The notes under the pieces: generated by a model
The model's database searches: none
What the model was told of the DNA's origin: nothing
What the model saw: only the letters and a program-made list of their open reading frames with translations
Program-made: the position numbers and the translations under genes
DNA from: a bacterium
Lineage (GTDB): Bacteria; SZUA-182; SZUA-191; JAJRXT01
Reading direction: 5' to 3'
DNA: 64,000 bases
Assembly (NCBI GenBank): GCA_024276125.1
Contig: JAJRXT010000129.1
Location: 1-64,000, forward strand
Part shown: piece after piece, positions 9,666 to 19,765 of the stretch
Layout of the letters: each line of letters starts with the position of its first letter
How positions within the stretch are numbered: position 1 is the stretch's first letter

Positions 9666-10025
9666 ATGTTTGGAAAAAGAAAAAAACAGAGAGTGGCTTT
9701 GGGACTACAGCCCAAATTTATGACCTATATTGTTTGCATTATAGTTTTAACCAGCGCTTTGTTTGCCGGACATCATATTCATAAACTGGATACTATCCTA
9801 ACCCGCGAGTTAGAGGAAAAGGGACAAATTATAGCTAACAGCTTGACATATAATACTAAATACGGAGTAATGACCCAAAATACTAAAATCTTAAATAAGT
9901 TGTTGGCCTGGATTATTCAAGAAGAAGATGTCGGCGCTGCGGTAATTTATGATGTTGACGGAGTGGTTTTGGCTAAAAAATCCAGATTCAAACAGAATAT
10001 ACCGATTTTAGTCATAAAGAAATAA
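9666..10025 (+). CDS. Sensor histidine kinase, N-terminal fragment (frameshifted)
   Basis: TM segment plus periplasmic sensor 'THKLDTILTRELEEKGQIIANSLTYNTKYGVM' type; continues in another frame into the 10031 ORF. Confidence 0.75.
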   Translation: MFGKRKKQRVALGLQPKFMTYIVCIIVLTSALFAGHHIHKLDTILTRELEEKGQIIANSLTYNTKYGVMTQNTKILNKLLAWIIQEEDVGAAVIYDVDGVVLAKKSRFKQNIPILVIKK

Positions 10026-10030
10026 AACAG

Positions 10031-12409
10031 ATGGAGTTTAAAAATAACCATCAAATATCTTATGACAAAAACCGTGAAATACCTTTTCTAAACATTTTAA
10101 CTCCTATAAGAACCAACAGTACAGTAAAAAAACAGCCCGATTTAAGCCAGGATGACCGGCTTTTGGAATTGGAACAAAAATTTGAGCCGCCATTTCCACA
10201 AGAAGATACGGGTAAAATAATCGGTTATAGCCAACTCAGCATATCTTTAGAAAAATTAATCTATGAAAAACAGGGAATACTACACGCCGGTTTCCTTATC
10301 GCTCTGACCATTATAGCGGTGGGGACTATTTTTTCCTTTGCCTTTGCCCAGATGATGGTTGGACCTATTCTGGCGATGACGCGCACCACGACGGAAATAG
10401 CCAAAGGCAACCTTAAATTAAGGGTCAATAAATATGCTAAGGATGAAATCGGCGTACTGGGGGAGTGCTTTAACAGCATGGTGGACTCGCTGGAAAAAAG
10501 GGATACTGAAATACAAAAACTAAACAAAAGCTTAGAACAAAAGGTGAAAGAAAGAACTAAAAAATTGGGTATATTAAACATGCAATTACGCCAAGAAAGA
10601 GATAAAACACAAAGCTATTTAGATATTGCCGGAGTAATGATCGTTGTTTTGGATGTTAATTATAATATTATGCTTATAAATAATAAAGGATGTGAGATTC
10701 TAGGATATGAATACAATGAAATTATAGGTGAAAATTGGTTGGATAATTTTATCTTTCCCCAAAACAGGCAGCAACAAAAGACTATTTTTGATGGATTGAT
10801 GGCCGGTGAAATTAAATCATTTGAATATAATGAAGCAGTATTATTAACCAAAGACGGTCAGGAAAGAATTATTTTATGGCATAATTCATTACTAAAAGAT
10901 GAAAATAAAAAGGTGGTGGCAATTTTAGCTTCCGGTGAAGATATTACTAAACGTAAACATGCTGAACAGGAATTAAAGAACTATCGTATTCGCCTTGAAG
11001 ATTTAGTAAAAAAACGTACCGTTGAATTGATAAATATCAACAAACAATTGTTGGAAGAAATAAATGAAAGAAAAAAAGCGGATGATGCCTTGCAGCGCAA
11101 ACATCATATTCAAAGCGCGCTTAATAGTATGTTGAATATCTCCATAAAACCTTATAACTTAGAAGAAATGCTGAATAAGATATTAAAACACATAGTATCC
11201 ATTCCCTGGCTGACTCTGCAATCACGCGGCGCTATCTTTTTGGTTGATAATACTACCGGTAAGCTTGTTATGCAATCTTATTGCAGGCTGCCTGAAAATT
11301 TGCAGATTATGTGCGCTCAAATTCCTTTTGGCAAGTGTCTTTGCGGCAAGGCTGCCATATCTAAAAAAATACAGTTTGCCAATACCCTTGATGAATGCCA
11401 CGAAAACAGAAAAGAGGGAGAGCTGCCTCACGGACATTATTGTATTCCTATTATATCATCAGATAAGATTTTAGGCGTGCTGAACCTTTATGTAAAAGAG
11501 GGGCACCGCCGTACTAAAGATGAAGAGGAATTTTTTATGGCTATTGGTAATGTGCTTGCTGGAATTATCAAACGCAAACAGGCCGAAGAGGGGTTACGTA
11601 AAGCTCGCGATGAATTAGAGCTGAGGGTTGATGAGCGAACGGCTGAATTAAAAACCATTCATGAACAGCTTTTGCATATAGAGAAACTAAGCGCTCTTGG
11701 CAAATTGGCCGCTTCAGTTGCTCATGAATTTAACAATCCGGTGTATGGAATAAGCATGGTTTTAGAAGAATTGGCTGAAAATAAATATTTGGACTTGCGC
11801 GATAAAAAATCCATTTCTCTGGCGATAAGGGAATGCGGTAGAATCTCGCGCCTGATTAACAGTCTTCAGGATTTTTATCGTCCCTCCAGCGGGTTGGCCA
11901 GTTATGTGAATATACACCAGCTAATTGATGATATACTGCATTTTTGCGGCAAAAAACTGAAAATAAGCAAGGTAAAAATCATAAAAGAATTTACAGAAGA
12001 TATGCCTGAGATTTTTGTGGTAACAGATCAAATAAAACAGGTTTTCCTAAATATTATTACCAATGCGGAAGAGGCAATGCCTCTTGTAAGCGGATGTTTG
12101 AGTATTCAAACCAGGGTCTTAAAAGATAAAATACAGGTTATATTTAAGGATAATGGACGCGGAATCAGTAAAAAAAATATGGATAAAATATTTGAGCCGT
12201 TTTTTACTACCAAGGGAACTGTAAAAGGAACCGGCTTGGGACTTTCGGTAAGTTACGGAATTATTAAGGGACATAAAGGCGATATTTTTGTAGAAAGCAA
12301 CTCGGATGCTGGAACTACGTTTACTATTGAGCTACCGATAAAACAAAGTAAACCGCAAGTTGAACAAGCCGTGGCGCCAATGTATTATTCTATGGGCGGC
12401 GGTATTTAA
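10031..12409 (+). CDS. Sensor histidine kinase (HAMP-PAS-GAF-HisKA-HATPase), main fragment
   Basis: HAMP 'GPILAMTRTTTEIAKGNLKLRV'; PAS; GAF; H-box 'LAASVAHEFNNPV'; N/G boxes 'NIITNAEEAM', 'GRGISKKNMDKIFEPFFTTK'. Confidence 0.92.
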   Translation: MEFKNNHQISYDKNREIPFLNILTPIRTNSTVKKQPDLSQDDRLLELEQKFEPPFPQEDTGKIIGYSQLSISLEKLIYEKQGILHAGFLIALTIIAVGTIFSFAFAQMMVGPILAMTRTTTEIAKGNLKLRVNKYAKDEIGVLGECFNSMVDSLEKRDTEIQKLNKSLEQKVKERTKKLGILNMQLRQERDKTQSYLDIAGVMIVVLDVNYNIMLINNKGCEILGYEYNEIIGENWLDNFIFPQNRQQQKTIFDGLMAGEIKSFEYNEAVLLTKDGQERIILWHNSLLKDENKKVVAILASGEDITKRKHAEQELKNYRIRLEDLVKKRTVELININKQLLEEINERKKADDALQRKHHIQSALNSMLNISIKPYNLEEMLNKILKHIVSIPWLTLQSRGAIFLVDNTTGKLVMQSYCRLPENLQIMCAQIPFGKCLCGKAAISKKIQFANTLDECHENRKEGELPHGHYCIPIISSDKILGVLNLYVKEGHRRTKDEEEFFMAIGNVLAGIIKRKQAEEGLRKARDELELRVDERTAELKTIHEQLLHIEKLSALGKLAASVAHEFNNPVYGISMVLEELAENKYLDLRDKKSISLAIRECGRISRLINSLQDFYRPSSGLASYVNIHQLIDDILHFCGKKLKISKVKIIKEFTEDMPEIFVVTDQIKQVFLNIITNAEEAMPLVSGCLSIQTRVLKDKIQVIFKDNGRGISKKNMDKIFEPFFTTKGTVKGTGLGLSVSYGIIKGHKGDIFVESNSDAGTTFTIELPIKQSKPQVEQAVAPMYYSMGGGI

Positions 12410-12463
12410 GGCGTAAGTTCCCTGCGCCAATTAGGGGGATTCCCCCTTCGCTTCCGTTGGTCT

Positions 12464-12922
12464 CTACCCCCTTTTTTCCGCAAAGAAATTTTTTATTAAT
12501 TTCCGCGATGAGCCGGCTAATACGCCCGATATAACCTCTATTCGGTGGTTAAGCTTATTATTTTGTACAATATTAAATATAGAGCCGGCAGCCCCCCATT
12601 TAGGGTCGTCAGCTCCATATATCAGGGCTGATATACGCGCAAGCACCATGGCTCCCGCACACATAGGGCAGGGCTCTATGCTAACGTATAATTTGGCGCC
12701 TGATAACCGCCAGCCTCCCAATTTTTGCGCAGCCTGACGCAGCGCCAGTATTTCAGCATGCGCCGTGGGGTCGTTACTTTGCTCTCTTAGGTTATATGCT
12801 GCGGCAATTACCTGATCATTCTTTGCGATTACCGCACCCACCGGCACTTCGCCTATACGATAAGCTTTTTGCGCTTCCTCCAGCGCAAACTGCATGAATT
12901 TTATGTTATTGTTGTCGTGCAT
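12464..12922 (-). CDS. tadA: tRNA-specific adenosine deaminase
   Basis: 'TAHAEILALRQAA' and 'EPCPMCAGAMV'. Start placed at internal ATG (MHDNNNIKFMQFAL); the longer ORF start at 12970 reads through a family B palindrome. Confidence 0.9.
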   Translation of the reverse strand: MHDNNNIKFMQFALEEAQKAYRIGEVPVGAVIAKNDQVIAAAYNLREQSNDPTAHAEILALRQAAQKLGGWRLSGAKLYVSIEPCPMCAGAMVLARISALIYGADDPKWGAAGSIFNIVQNNKLNHRIEVISGVLAGSSRKLIKNFFAEKRG

Positions 12923-13050
12923 TGTTTGTAGCCGTTTTTTAATGTTTCGGCATGTCTTGTGCCGAAACATTAAAACCCATCCCTTGTACGGATACTATAC
13001 GGTTTATTTGTAGGGGCGGGTTTCAAACCCGCCCCTACGGGGTAATAAAA

Positions 13051-13977
13051 TCAATAACATTTATCCAATACCTCACCCCAAATGCCGGTCAGATTATTCA
13101 AAGAATACTCGTATTTATAATCAACTCGTATTTTTAACGCATTTTGAGCTAGTTGACTATAAAGCCCTTTATCCGTAAGCAGGCCTGCAATAGCGCCGGC
13201 AAACGCATCAGGACTAGGTTGCTCTACCAGTATAGCATTTACCCTGTTTTTAGCTACAGTAGCAATATCGCCTACATTTGATACAATAACCGGCAGCCCG
13301 CAGGACAAGGCCTCAATCATAGCCATGGGCAGTCCTTCTGTTCTGGAGGTAAGCATAAAGATTTTCGCCTTGCAAAGATAATCCGCTACATTACTTTGTG
13401 TCCCCAAAAAACAAACATTATCGGTTATACCTAGCTTATCCGCCAATGATACAAGCGTATCTTTCAATTTACCGTCTCCCACTATAGCAAGTCGAATATC
13501 GGGTATTTTGGATTTAACTGTCGCTACGCTTTTAAGCAGAATATCCATTCTTTTATCAGCTACCAGCGAACCTATGGTTATTAAATCATATTCCGGCGTT
13601 TTTTGCTTTGGAGAATATTTTCTAAAATCAAATACATTAGGCGGTATAAATATCTTTTGGGCGGCTATACCGCTTTTCATTAAATATGTTCTGGAATTAT
13701 CGCCTCTTACTCCGATAAAATCAGTTTTTTTAAGTAGAGTAAGCCATAAGTTACCATGTTTTGGTCTTATGATATTCCAAAATAAATCAGTTCCCAGAAG
13801 TAATTGAGCGGTTTTTTTATTTAAAAAAAGCCCAAAAGGGCAATGTATATTCCATGAGGAAAAAAGTATATACCAATTAACAGACCAAAATTTATTTTCA
13901 GGCATAAATAAATTAAAGTAATTATCCTGTATAACTCGCAAAAAATTATATTGCCGGCTAAGAATGCCGGCGGACAA
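13051..13977 (-). CDS. Glycosyltransferase family 4 (GT1 superfamily), C-terminal fragment
   Basis: 'DLITIGSLVADKRMDILLKSVATV...IVGDGKLKD...VCFLGTQSNVADYLCKAKIFMLTSRTEGLPMAMIEALSCGLPVIVSNVGD'. Confidence 0.88.
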   Translation of the reverse strand: MSAGILSRQYNFLRVIQDNYFNLFMPENKFWSVNWYILFSSWNIHCPFGLFLNKKTAQLLLGTDLFWNIIRPKHGNLWLTLLKKTDFIGVRGDNSRTYLMKSGIAAQKIFIPPNVFDFRKYSPKQKTPEYDLITIGSLVADKRMDILLKSVATVKSKIPDIRLAIVGDGKLKDTLVSLADKLGITDNVCFLGTQSNVADYLCKAKIFMLTSRTEGLPMAMIEALSCGLPVIVSNVGDIATVAKNRVNAILVEQPSPDAFAGAIAGLLTDKGLYSQLAQNALKIRVDYKYEYSLNNLTGIWGEVLDKCY

Positions 13978-14114
13978 AAACAGATTATCTTATTAGCGGC
14001 GATATTCCGACGGCGCACAATATAGATTTTATCCACTTTAGGGGATGCAATAAGCTGCGCCAGTTTGGATAGCAGCTTGGCGTTACTTAACCCGCAGGCG
14101 ATTAATATATTCAT
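13821..14114 (-). CDS. Glycosyltransferase N-terminal fragment, frameshifted relative to the 13051-13977 ORF
   Basis: 'MNILIACGLSNAKLLSKLAQLIASPKVDKIYIVRR...FPHGIYIALLGFF'; joins 'LNKKTAQLLLGTDLFWN' of the other frame across a T7 run. Confidence 0.65.
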   Translation of the reverse strand: MNILIACGLSNAKLLSKLAQLIASPKVDKIYIVRRRNIAANKIICFCPPAFLAGNIIFCELYRIITLIYLCLKINFGLLIGIYFFPHGIYIALLGFF

Positions 14115-14323
14115 TGGCAGCTTGCCTTATACGAAACAGGTAATATATGACTACAGAGGACACAAAGTGTCACAGAGAAAAATAAACAAACCAATGTTTC
14201 GGATTGAGGACAAACCGAAACATCTGATAATAGGTTTTAAAAGCCTGTCATTCTGAGGCCTAAAGCCGAAGAATCTGCTCGCTATTGCAGGGGGAGATTC
14301 TTCATTTCGCTTCGCTTCACTTC

Positions 14324-14441
14324 GAGGCTGTGTCGTAAGCCCTTTCGATAAGATTTACCGTCTATATGTAGTAGGTTTGCAAAAACTTACCTGCCGCATA
14401 TGGTAGTCGACCTACCCAAAATTGAGTTATGACACAGCCTC
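14324..14441. mobile_element. MITE-like element with family E termini but a different core, inside a family A palindrome
   Basis: gaggctgtgtcgtaa ... ttatgacacagcctc, flanked by family A halves (cttcgcttcacttc / ttcattcagaatgacag). Confidence 0.7.
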
Positions 14442-14581
14442 TTCATTCAGAATGACAGCTACCTTAAGTCAACAGCATTGGGCCTAGCCCGTATTATGAA
14501 AGAAATATACTTGCACACGTTATCTGATAGCTGTTTAATCCACCCTGCAATGGTGTTGTTAGTTTTTTTGCGTAACATCAG

Positions 14582-16504
14582 TTAATAATAGTCCCTAAGC
14601 TCAAAAGACGGATTCTCAAAATCATTATTGTCTATAAACATCTGATGCCATATCTCAAGCCCGATAAGCATCCATAAAAACATATAATGCCAGCGCATAC
14701 GAGGATGCGGCGGGTAATTTAAAATCTTTTTTATGTATTCATAATTAAACAGGCCGCGTTGTTTAATCCGCTTTGGGGTTAATATCGCCTCAGCCGTAGA
14801 TTTTAGGTCTTTTTTGAATTGATGATAGGGATTTATCGCAAAACCCCATTTTTTCTTACCTATAATATCAGCCGGCAAAAAAGGCTGCATCGCTTGTTTG
14901 AAGATATATTTTGTATGCTTACCTTTTATTTTTAGTTCAGCCGGTATACCAAAGGCGAATTCAACCAAATCTTTATCCAGAAAAGGCGCTCTTACCTCTA
15001 ATGAATTAGCCATGGACATACGGTCTTCGTTTAATAGGAAATCATTTACCAGCTTTGTATTAAACTCCGCCAGTAATACCTGATCTAAGTAGCCCCGTTT
15101 GTCGGATGCAAAATATGGCGCATATAGTTCTTTTACCCTTCTTAGCTTCTTATAATCATAGCCTTTTTGATAAATATGCGAAAAATTGGCGTCTTCATAA
15201 TCCCAAACATTGCGCAAAATAAGATAATATCGGCGCCTGTCACCCAATGATAAGAGCATCTGTACGCCCCTGCTGTATTCATCCCACTGTAAGTAACCCG
15301 ATTTATCCTGCAATGAAAAGATAAATTTATCCAAATTTGTAAGGACATATTTAGATACCAACTGCGGCATAATTGCATGAAATGGTTGAGATTGGGCAAT
15401 AAAGCGATTGGTAACATAACCCGCAAAAAGTTCATCCCCGCCTAATCCGCCTTGCACTGCCTTTACATATTGTGAGGCGAATTTTGATATAAGATAGCCT
15501 TGTAACAGATTTACCTTTGGTTCTTCAGCATGCCAGATGACTTTAGGCAGGTATTTTAGGGGGTTAGGGGCGATATTTATTTCATGATGCTTGGTATTAA
15601 AGCGCTTGGCGATAATCTTGGCGTCAGATAGCTCATCAGTCGGTTCGCCGAATGCCATACAAAATGTATTTATCTGCGCATTGGTCAGCTTGCTCATAAG
15701 CGCAACAATAGAGCTTGAATCCATGCCGCCGGATAAATATACTCCCACAGGCACGTCGCTTAAAAGCTGGCGTTTTATAGCTTGACTTAGATAATGTACA
15801 ATACCGTCCTGATAATCGGATATACTATAGCCGGTAACTAGCTTTGGTTTAAGCTGCCAGTATTTTTTTATTTTTATTTTTTCTGATTGATATGTAAGCA
15901 GACTTGAAGGCGGTAGTTTTTTTATATCGCAAAACAAGGTGTCTTCATTGGGGATAAAGCGCAGATTTAAAAAATAATGCAACGCTTGAGCATCAAGCTT
16001 TCGTTCTATGTGTTTATTTAATAGGAGGGCTTTTATTTCTGAAGCAAAAAAAAGATAACCGTTTTTAAAAAAATAATAAAGCGGTTTAATCCCGAATTGG
16101 TCTCTTGCAAGCAGGAGCTTCCTGCTTTTTTTATCCCACAGAGCAAAGCTGAAAATACCGTTTAAGCCGGCGGCCATATCCTCGCCGTATTCTTCGTATA
16201 AATGTACTAATATTTCCGTATCTGATGATGTATAAAACTTATGCCCCTTAGCCTCCAGCTTGCGTTTAATCTCAGGGAAATTGTAAATCTCACCGTTATA
16301 GACTACGCATATGCTTTTATCTTCATTGTATATAGGCTGATGCCCGCCCGCAAGATCAATAATACTTAACCGGCAGTGCCCCAATGAAACATGCTCGTTT
16401 TCATAATAACCAGTATCATCCGGCCCGCGATGAGCCAATATACGAATCATCCGTTTTAATAAGGCGTTATCTTTTAATCCGGTAAATCCGCAAATTCCAC
16501 ACAT
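14582..16504 (-). CDS. asnB: Asparagine synthase (glutamine-hydrolysing)
   Basis: 'MCGICGFTG', 'RGPDDTGYYEN', 'SGGMDSSSIVALMSK', 'GYVTNRF', 'EVRAPFLDKDLVEFA'. Confidence 0.93.
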   Translation of the reverse strand: MCGICGFTGLKDNALLKRMIRILAHRGPDDTGYYENEHVSLGHCRLSIIDLAGGHQPIYNEDKSICVVYNGEIYNFPEIKRKLEAKGHKFYTSSDTEILVHLYEEYGEDMAAGLNGIFSFALWDKKSRKLLLARDQFGIKPLYYFFKNGYLFFASEIKALLLNKHIERKLDAQALHYFLNLRFIPNEDTLFCDIKKLPPSSLLTYQSEKIKIKKYWQLKPKLVTGYSISDYQDGIVHYLSQAIKRQLLSDVPVGVYLSGGMDSSSIVALMSKLTNAQINTFCMAFGEPTDELSDAKIIAKRFNTKHHEINIAPNPLKYLPKVIWHAEEPKVNLLQGYLISKFASQYVKAVQGGLGGDELFAGYVTNRFIAQSQPFHAIMPQLVSKYVLTNLDKFIFSLQDKSGYLQWDEYSRGVQMLLSLGDRRRYYLILRNVWDYEDANFSHIYQKGYDYKKLRRVKELYAPYFASDKRGYLDQVLLAEFNTKLVNDFLLNEDRMSMANSLEVRAPFLDKDLVEFAFGIPAELKIKGKHTKYIFKQAMQPFLPADIIGKKKWGFAINPYHQFKKDLKSTAEAILTPKRIKQRGLFNYEYIKKILNYPPHPRMRWHYMFLWMLIGLEIWHQMFIDNNDFENPSFELRDYY

Positions 16505-16603
16505 TATAAGAGTATACCATAATTGCTTAAGATCTGTAATACCAGGTTAGGTCTTTGCATTTTTTGTCATTAATGTGTGAAAACTCCTGATTATTAGTAT
16601 AAA

Positions 16604-17977
16604 TTATTTTATTAATTTATCTTGTATAATTTTGTTATAAAAATTCGTAGCCACTACGTTGTTGCCTTCTGTGCTGAAATGTACAAAATCAGTGAAATAA
16701 TTTGATTCGCTTAACAATTTGGCATTATCCAATATGGGAACTTGCAGTCTTTTGGCCAACTGTTTTACATCATGGTTATATTTTGTAAATCCTTCCAAGA
16801 CTCCCTTAAAAGTCAGGCATTCCTGCATATCCGTTGCATTACGCGCAGCCTTTTCATTATGAGCATAAGTAGCCAATAATATTTGTGCATTATTAATACG
16901 ACAAAGCCCTATTATAGAGGTTATGTTTCTTATATAAGCATTTAACCCGCCCTCTGTTATAGAGTCATATCTTTTAAGTCCCCACTTATGAATAACTGTT
17001 CTTATCCTTTGAGCGAAGATACTATAATTCATAAAAAAATGTTCAATAGTGCCGGGGGTTATCATCCCGGTTTTCCAATGCGAATAATCGCTTTTAAAAT
17101 TTGGCCAGCGATTTGTTTTTAGATCGTTTTGTAATTCAAAAAATATCACTAAATCAGGGGAAATATCCAGCGCTCTAAGCTCCAGATTAATTAAACATTC
17201 AGCAGTCGTCCAGCCGGCTACGGCTGTATTTATAACTTGAATATTTTTATCAGGAAAATCCGCTCGCAGTAAATCTTGTAATTGTTTTGACCAGCAAGCA
17301 TCATACCCCACGTCTAAACCATAAGCCGCCGACCCCCCTAAAATAACGATTCTATATGTATTTGCAGGCTTTTTTATGGTAACATCAGGGTCACATCTAA
17401 AGTTGTAACGTTCAACAAGTAACTTGGTTTCATCATTAAGCGGTTTATATACCAGTCCAAGGTATGGGTGGGAAATAGCAGCGGCATGTCCAAAATTACA
17501 AGCCCAGCCTTTATTCCCATATAATAACCATATGTGCATTCTGGCGGCAAATTCAGCCAGAAGAAAGATACTTGTAATTAATATGAGAGTAAAAAACAGT
17601 TTTTTACCGCAAGAAAGCTGAAGCTGCGGTTGAGTATTCGCAGTAAGTTTTGTCGTTTTATTTTCTGTCGGTTTGTTTGTTTGTTTAATAGGTCTTTTAT
17701 TGAGCCATGGTTTTAGTAAATAGATTACAATTCCTGGAAGAATAAAAAATATAATGGATATTGCCAGTACAAAACCATTAAGGTACTCTCTAAAGACAAT
17801 ATAATGGTAGTAAAAATGATACGAAGAAATAGCGAATAAACCCGTTAATAAAAGAGCAAGAACCCATCCCTTCTTAGAAAAACCCTCTTTAATTAAAAAA
17901 ATAGCTTTAAAAGCCAGATAAAAAATTAATAATAATTCTATAAAGATAGTAATAGAACTGGCTAAGAGTCTGCTCAT
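16604..17977 (-). CDS. Membrane-anchored SGNH/GDSL-hydrolase-like protein
   Basis: N-terminal TM helices; 'IVILGGSAAYGLDVGYDACWSKQLQDLL', 'VINTAVAGWTTAECL', 'YFTDFVHFSTEGNNVVA'. Confidence 0.75.
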   Translation of the reverse strand: MSRLLASSITIFIELLLIFYLAFKAIFLIKEGFSKKGWVLALLLTGLFAISSYHFYYHYIVFREYLNGFVLAISIIFFILPGIVIYLLKPWLNKRPIKQTNKPTENKTTKLTANTQPQLQLSCGKKLFFTLILITSIFLLAEFAARMHIWLLYGNKGWACNFGHAAAISHPYLGLVYKPLNDETKLLVERYNFRCDPDVTIKKPANTYRIVILGGSAAYGLDVGYDACWSKQLQDLLRADFPDKNIQVINTAVAGWTTAECLINLELRALDISPDLVIFFELQNDLKTNRWPNFKSDYSHWKTGMITPGTIEHFFMNYSIFAQRIRTVIHKWGLKRYDSITEGGLNAYIRNITSIIGLCRINNAQILLATYAHNEKAARNATDMQECLTFKGVLEGFTKYNHDVKQLAKRLQVPILDNAKLLSESNYFTDFVHFSTEGNNVVATNFYNKIIQDKLIK

Positions 17978-18062
17978 TTGTACTTTTAACCTTTATTTAC
18001 AGATGATTAAGCTAGGATTATACGGAGGTGTTGTGCCCAAATTAATTTGATATCAACGCCCC

Positions 18063-18269
18063 TTATACCCTGTCGATGTAGCTTATTTTGGCGCCGCATT
18101 TCGGGCAGAAATATTTTTTGAAGATGCGCCCCTTTTTACAGTTATCCGGCAGGCAGTCAAAACACACATAAGTGTCGCATTTATCGCAATGATACATTGT
18201 GGTCATGGTATATACGCCGGTTTCTTTGCCGCAATAGGAGCAGGCTTCTTTTTTTACCTCTTCAGACAT
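18063..18269 (-). CDS. Small zinc-ribbon protein, function unknown
   Basis: 68 aa with multiple CxxC pairs (CSYCGK, CDKCDTYVCFDCL, CPKCG). Confidence 0.6.
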   Translation of the reverse strand: MSEEVKKEACSYCGKETGVYTMTTMYHCDKCDTYVCFDCLPDNCKKGRIFKKYFCPKCGAKISYIDRV

Positions 18270-18491
18270 AATCCTTTTCCTTGTTTGGTAATTTAACCCA
18301 AGTTGCCACCTATGGTAAAGTTGTTCATTTTTGTCATTCTGAGGCCGAAGGCCGAAGAATCTCCTCCAGCAATAGCGAGTAGATTCTTCACTCCACTTTG
18401 TTTCGTTCAGAATGACATGATTAAAACCTATTATAGAAACTTAAAAGTCGGCGGCTGCATTGGTATATTGGATATTTTTAAGCCGATTGTC

Positions 18492-19652
18492 CTATTTACC
18501 CATTCCAACGTGCTGCTGCTGCTGGAAAACCTTACCCTCGCTTTTTATGGCCGGTGCGATGATTAGCTCTGTTACCTGCATCTCTCGTATATTTTGGGCG
18601 CCGCAGTTCCCCATTGAAGTTCTTAATGCGCCGATTAAATTTTGAGAACCATCATCTAATACCGCCGGTCCGAACAAAATTTGTTTTAAAGAACCAGTGC
18701 TGCCTACTTTGATTCTGGTGCCTCTGGGAAGATTTGCATGCGGAGTGGCCATTCCCCAATGATGTCCGCGCCCCGGCGCTTCGTGCGTTTTAGCAAAAGC
18801 AGAACCCACCATAGCCGCATCCGCGCCGCTGGCGAATGCCTTGCAGATATCCCCGCCGGTACTCATGCCGCCGTCTGTAATAATCGGCACATATCGGCCT
18901 GACTGTTTGTAATAAAAGTCGCGGGCAGCAGCCGCATCAGCGGTTGCTGTAACTTGCGGTACTCCTATACCCAGCACCCCGCGGGTGGTGCAGGCCGCGC
19001 CCGGTCCTACGCCTATTAACAGGCCGTCTATTCCGGTCTGCATAAGCTCCAGCGTAGTATTATAAGTCACGCAATTCCCGACTATAATAGGAATAGAGAG
19101 CATTTTCTTTAATTTAGTAAAATCAACCGTTTCGTATTCGGTGGATATATGTCGAACGGTAGTTACTGTAGACTGTACTACCAATATATCAGCGCCGGCG
19201 TCTTCGGCTATTTTACCCAATTCATAAGCCCGCTGCGGAATAGTAGATACTACCGCCGGTACCCCTGCGCTCTTTATTTCTTTTATTCTGGAGGTGATCA
19301 GCTCTTTTTTTATAGGCTCAGTATATAAAGTTTGCAGAATATGAGTCGCCTCATCAGCAGAAGTATTGATGATTTTTTCTACTATTTCATACGGGTTTTC
19401 ATAACGAACATAAACCCCCTCCAGATTCATAACCGCTATTCCGCCTAATTTACCCATAGCAATCGCAAATTTGGGGTCTACCACTCCGTCCATAGCGGCG
19501 GCTAAAAGAGGAATATCAAATTTAATCCCCCCTACTTCCCAGTGAATATCCACTTCATTTGGATTTATGGTTACAGAACCCGGCACCAGCGCCACCTCAT
19601 CGAATCCATAACAACGCCTGGCCTTTCTGCCACGGCCAACCCACATACCCAT
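18492..19652 (-). CDS. guaB3: GuaB3 family IMP dehydrogenase-related protein
   Basis: 'LVPGSVTINPNEVDIHWEVGGIKFDIPLLAAAMDGVVDPKFAIAMGKLGG', 'GVGPGAACTTRGVLGIGVPQVTATADAAAARD', 'IITDGGMSTGGDICKAFASGADAAMVGSAFA'. Confidence 0.9.
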   Translation of the reverse strand: MGMWVGRGRKARRCYGFDEVALVPGSVTINPNEVDIHWEVGGIKFDIPLLAAAMDGVVDPKFAIAMGKLGGIAVMNLEGVYVRYENPYEIVEKIINTSADEATHILQTLYTEPIKKELITSRIKEIKSAGVPAVVSTIPQRAYELGKIAEDAGADILVVQSTVTTVRHISTEYETVDFTKLKKMLSIPIIVGNCVTYNTTLELMQTGIDGLLIGVGPGAACTTRGVLGIGVPQVTATADAAAARDFYYKQSGRYVPIITDGGMSTGGDICKAFASGADAAMVGSAFAKTHEAPGRGHHWGMATPHANLPRGTRIKVGSTGSLKQILFGPAVLDDGSQNLIGALRTSMGNCGAQNIREMQVTELIIAPAIKSEGKVFQQQQHVGMGK

Positions 19653-19765
19653 AAAATTTCCCCTTCCTTCTTTTTGGTATAATTAAAACCTAACCACTAT
19701 AGAACAGTGGTGTTATTTTTTCACATTATTTTATACAAATTTAAACATTACCTGTTATTTAGGTC

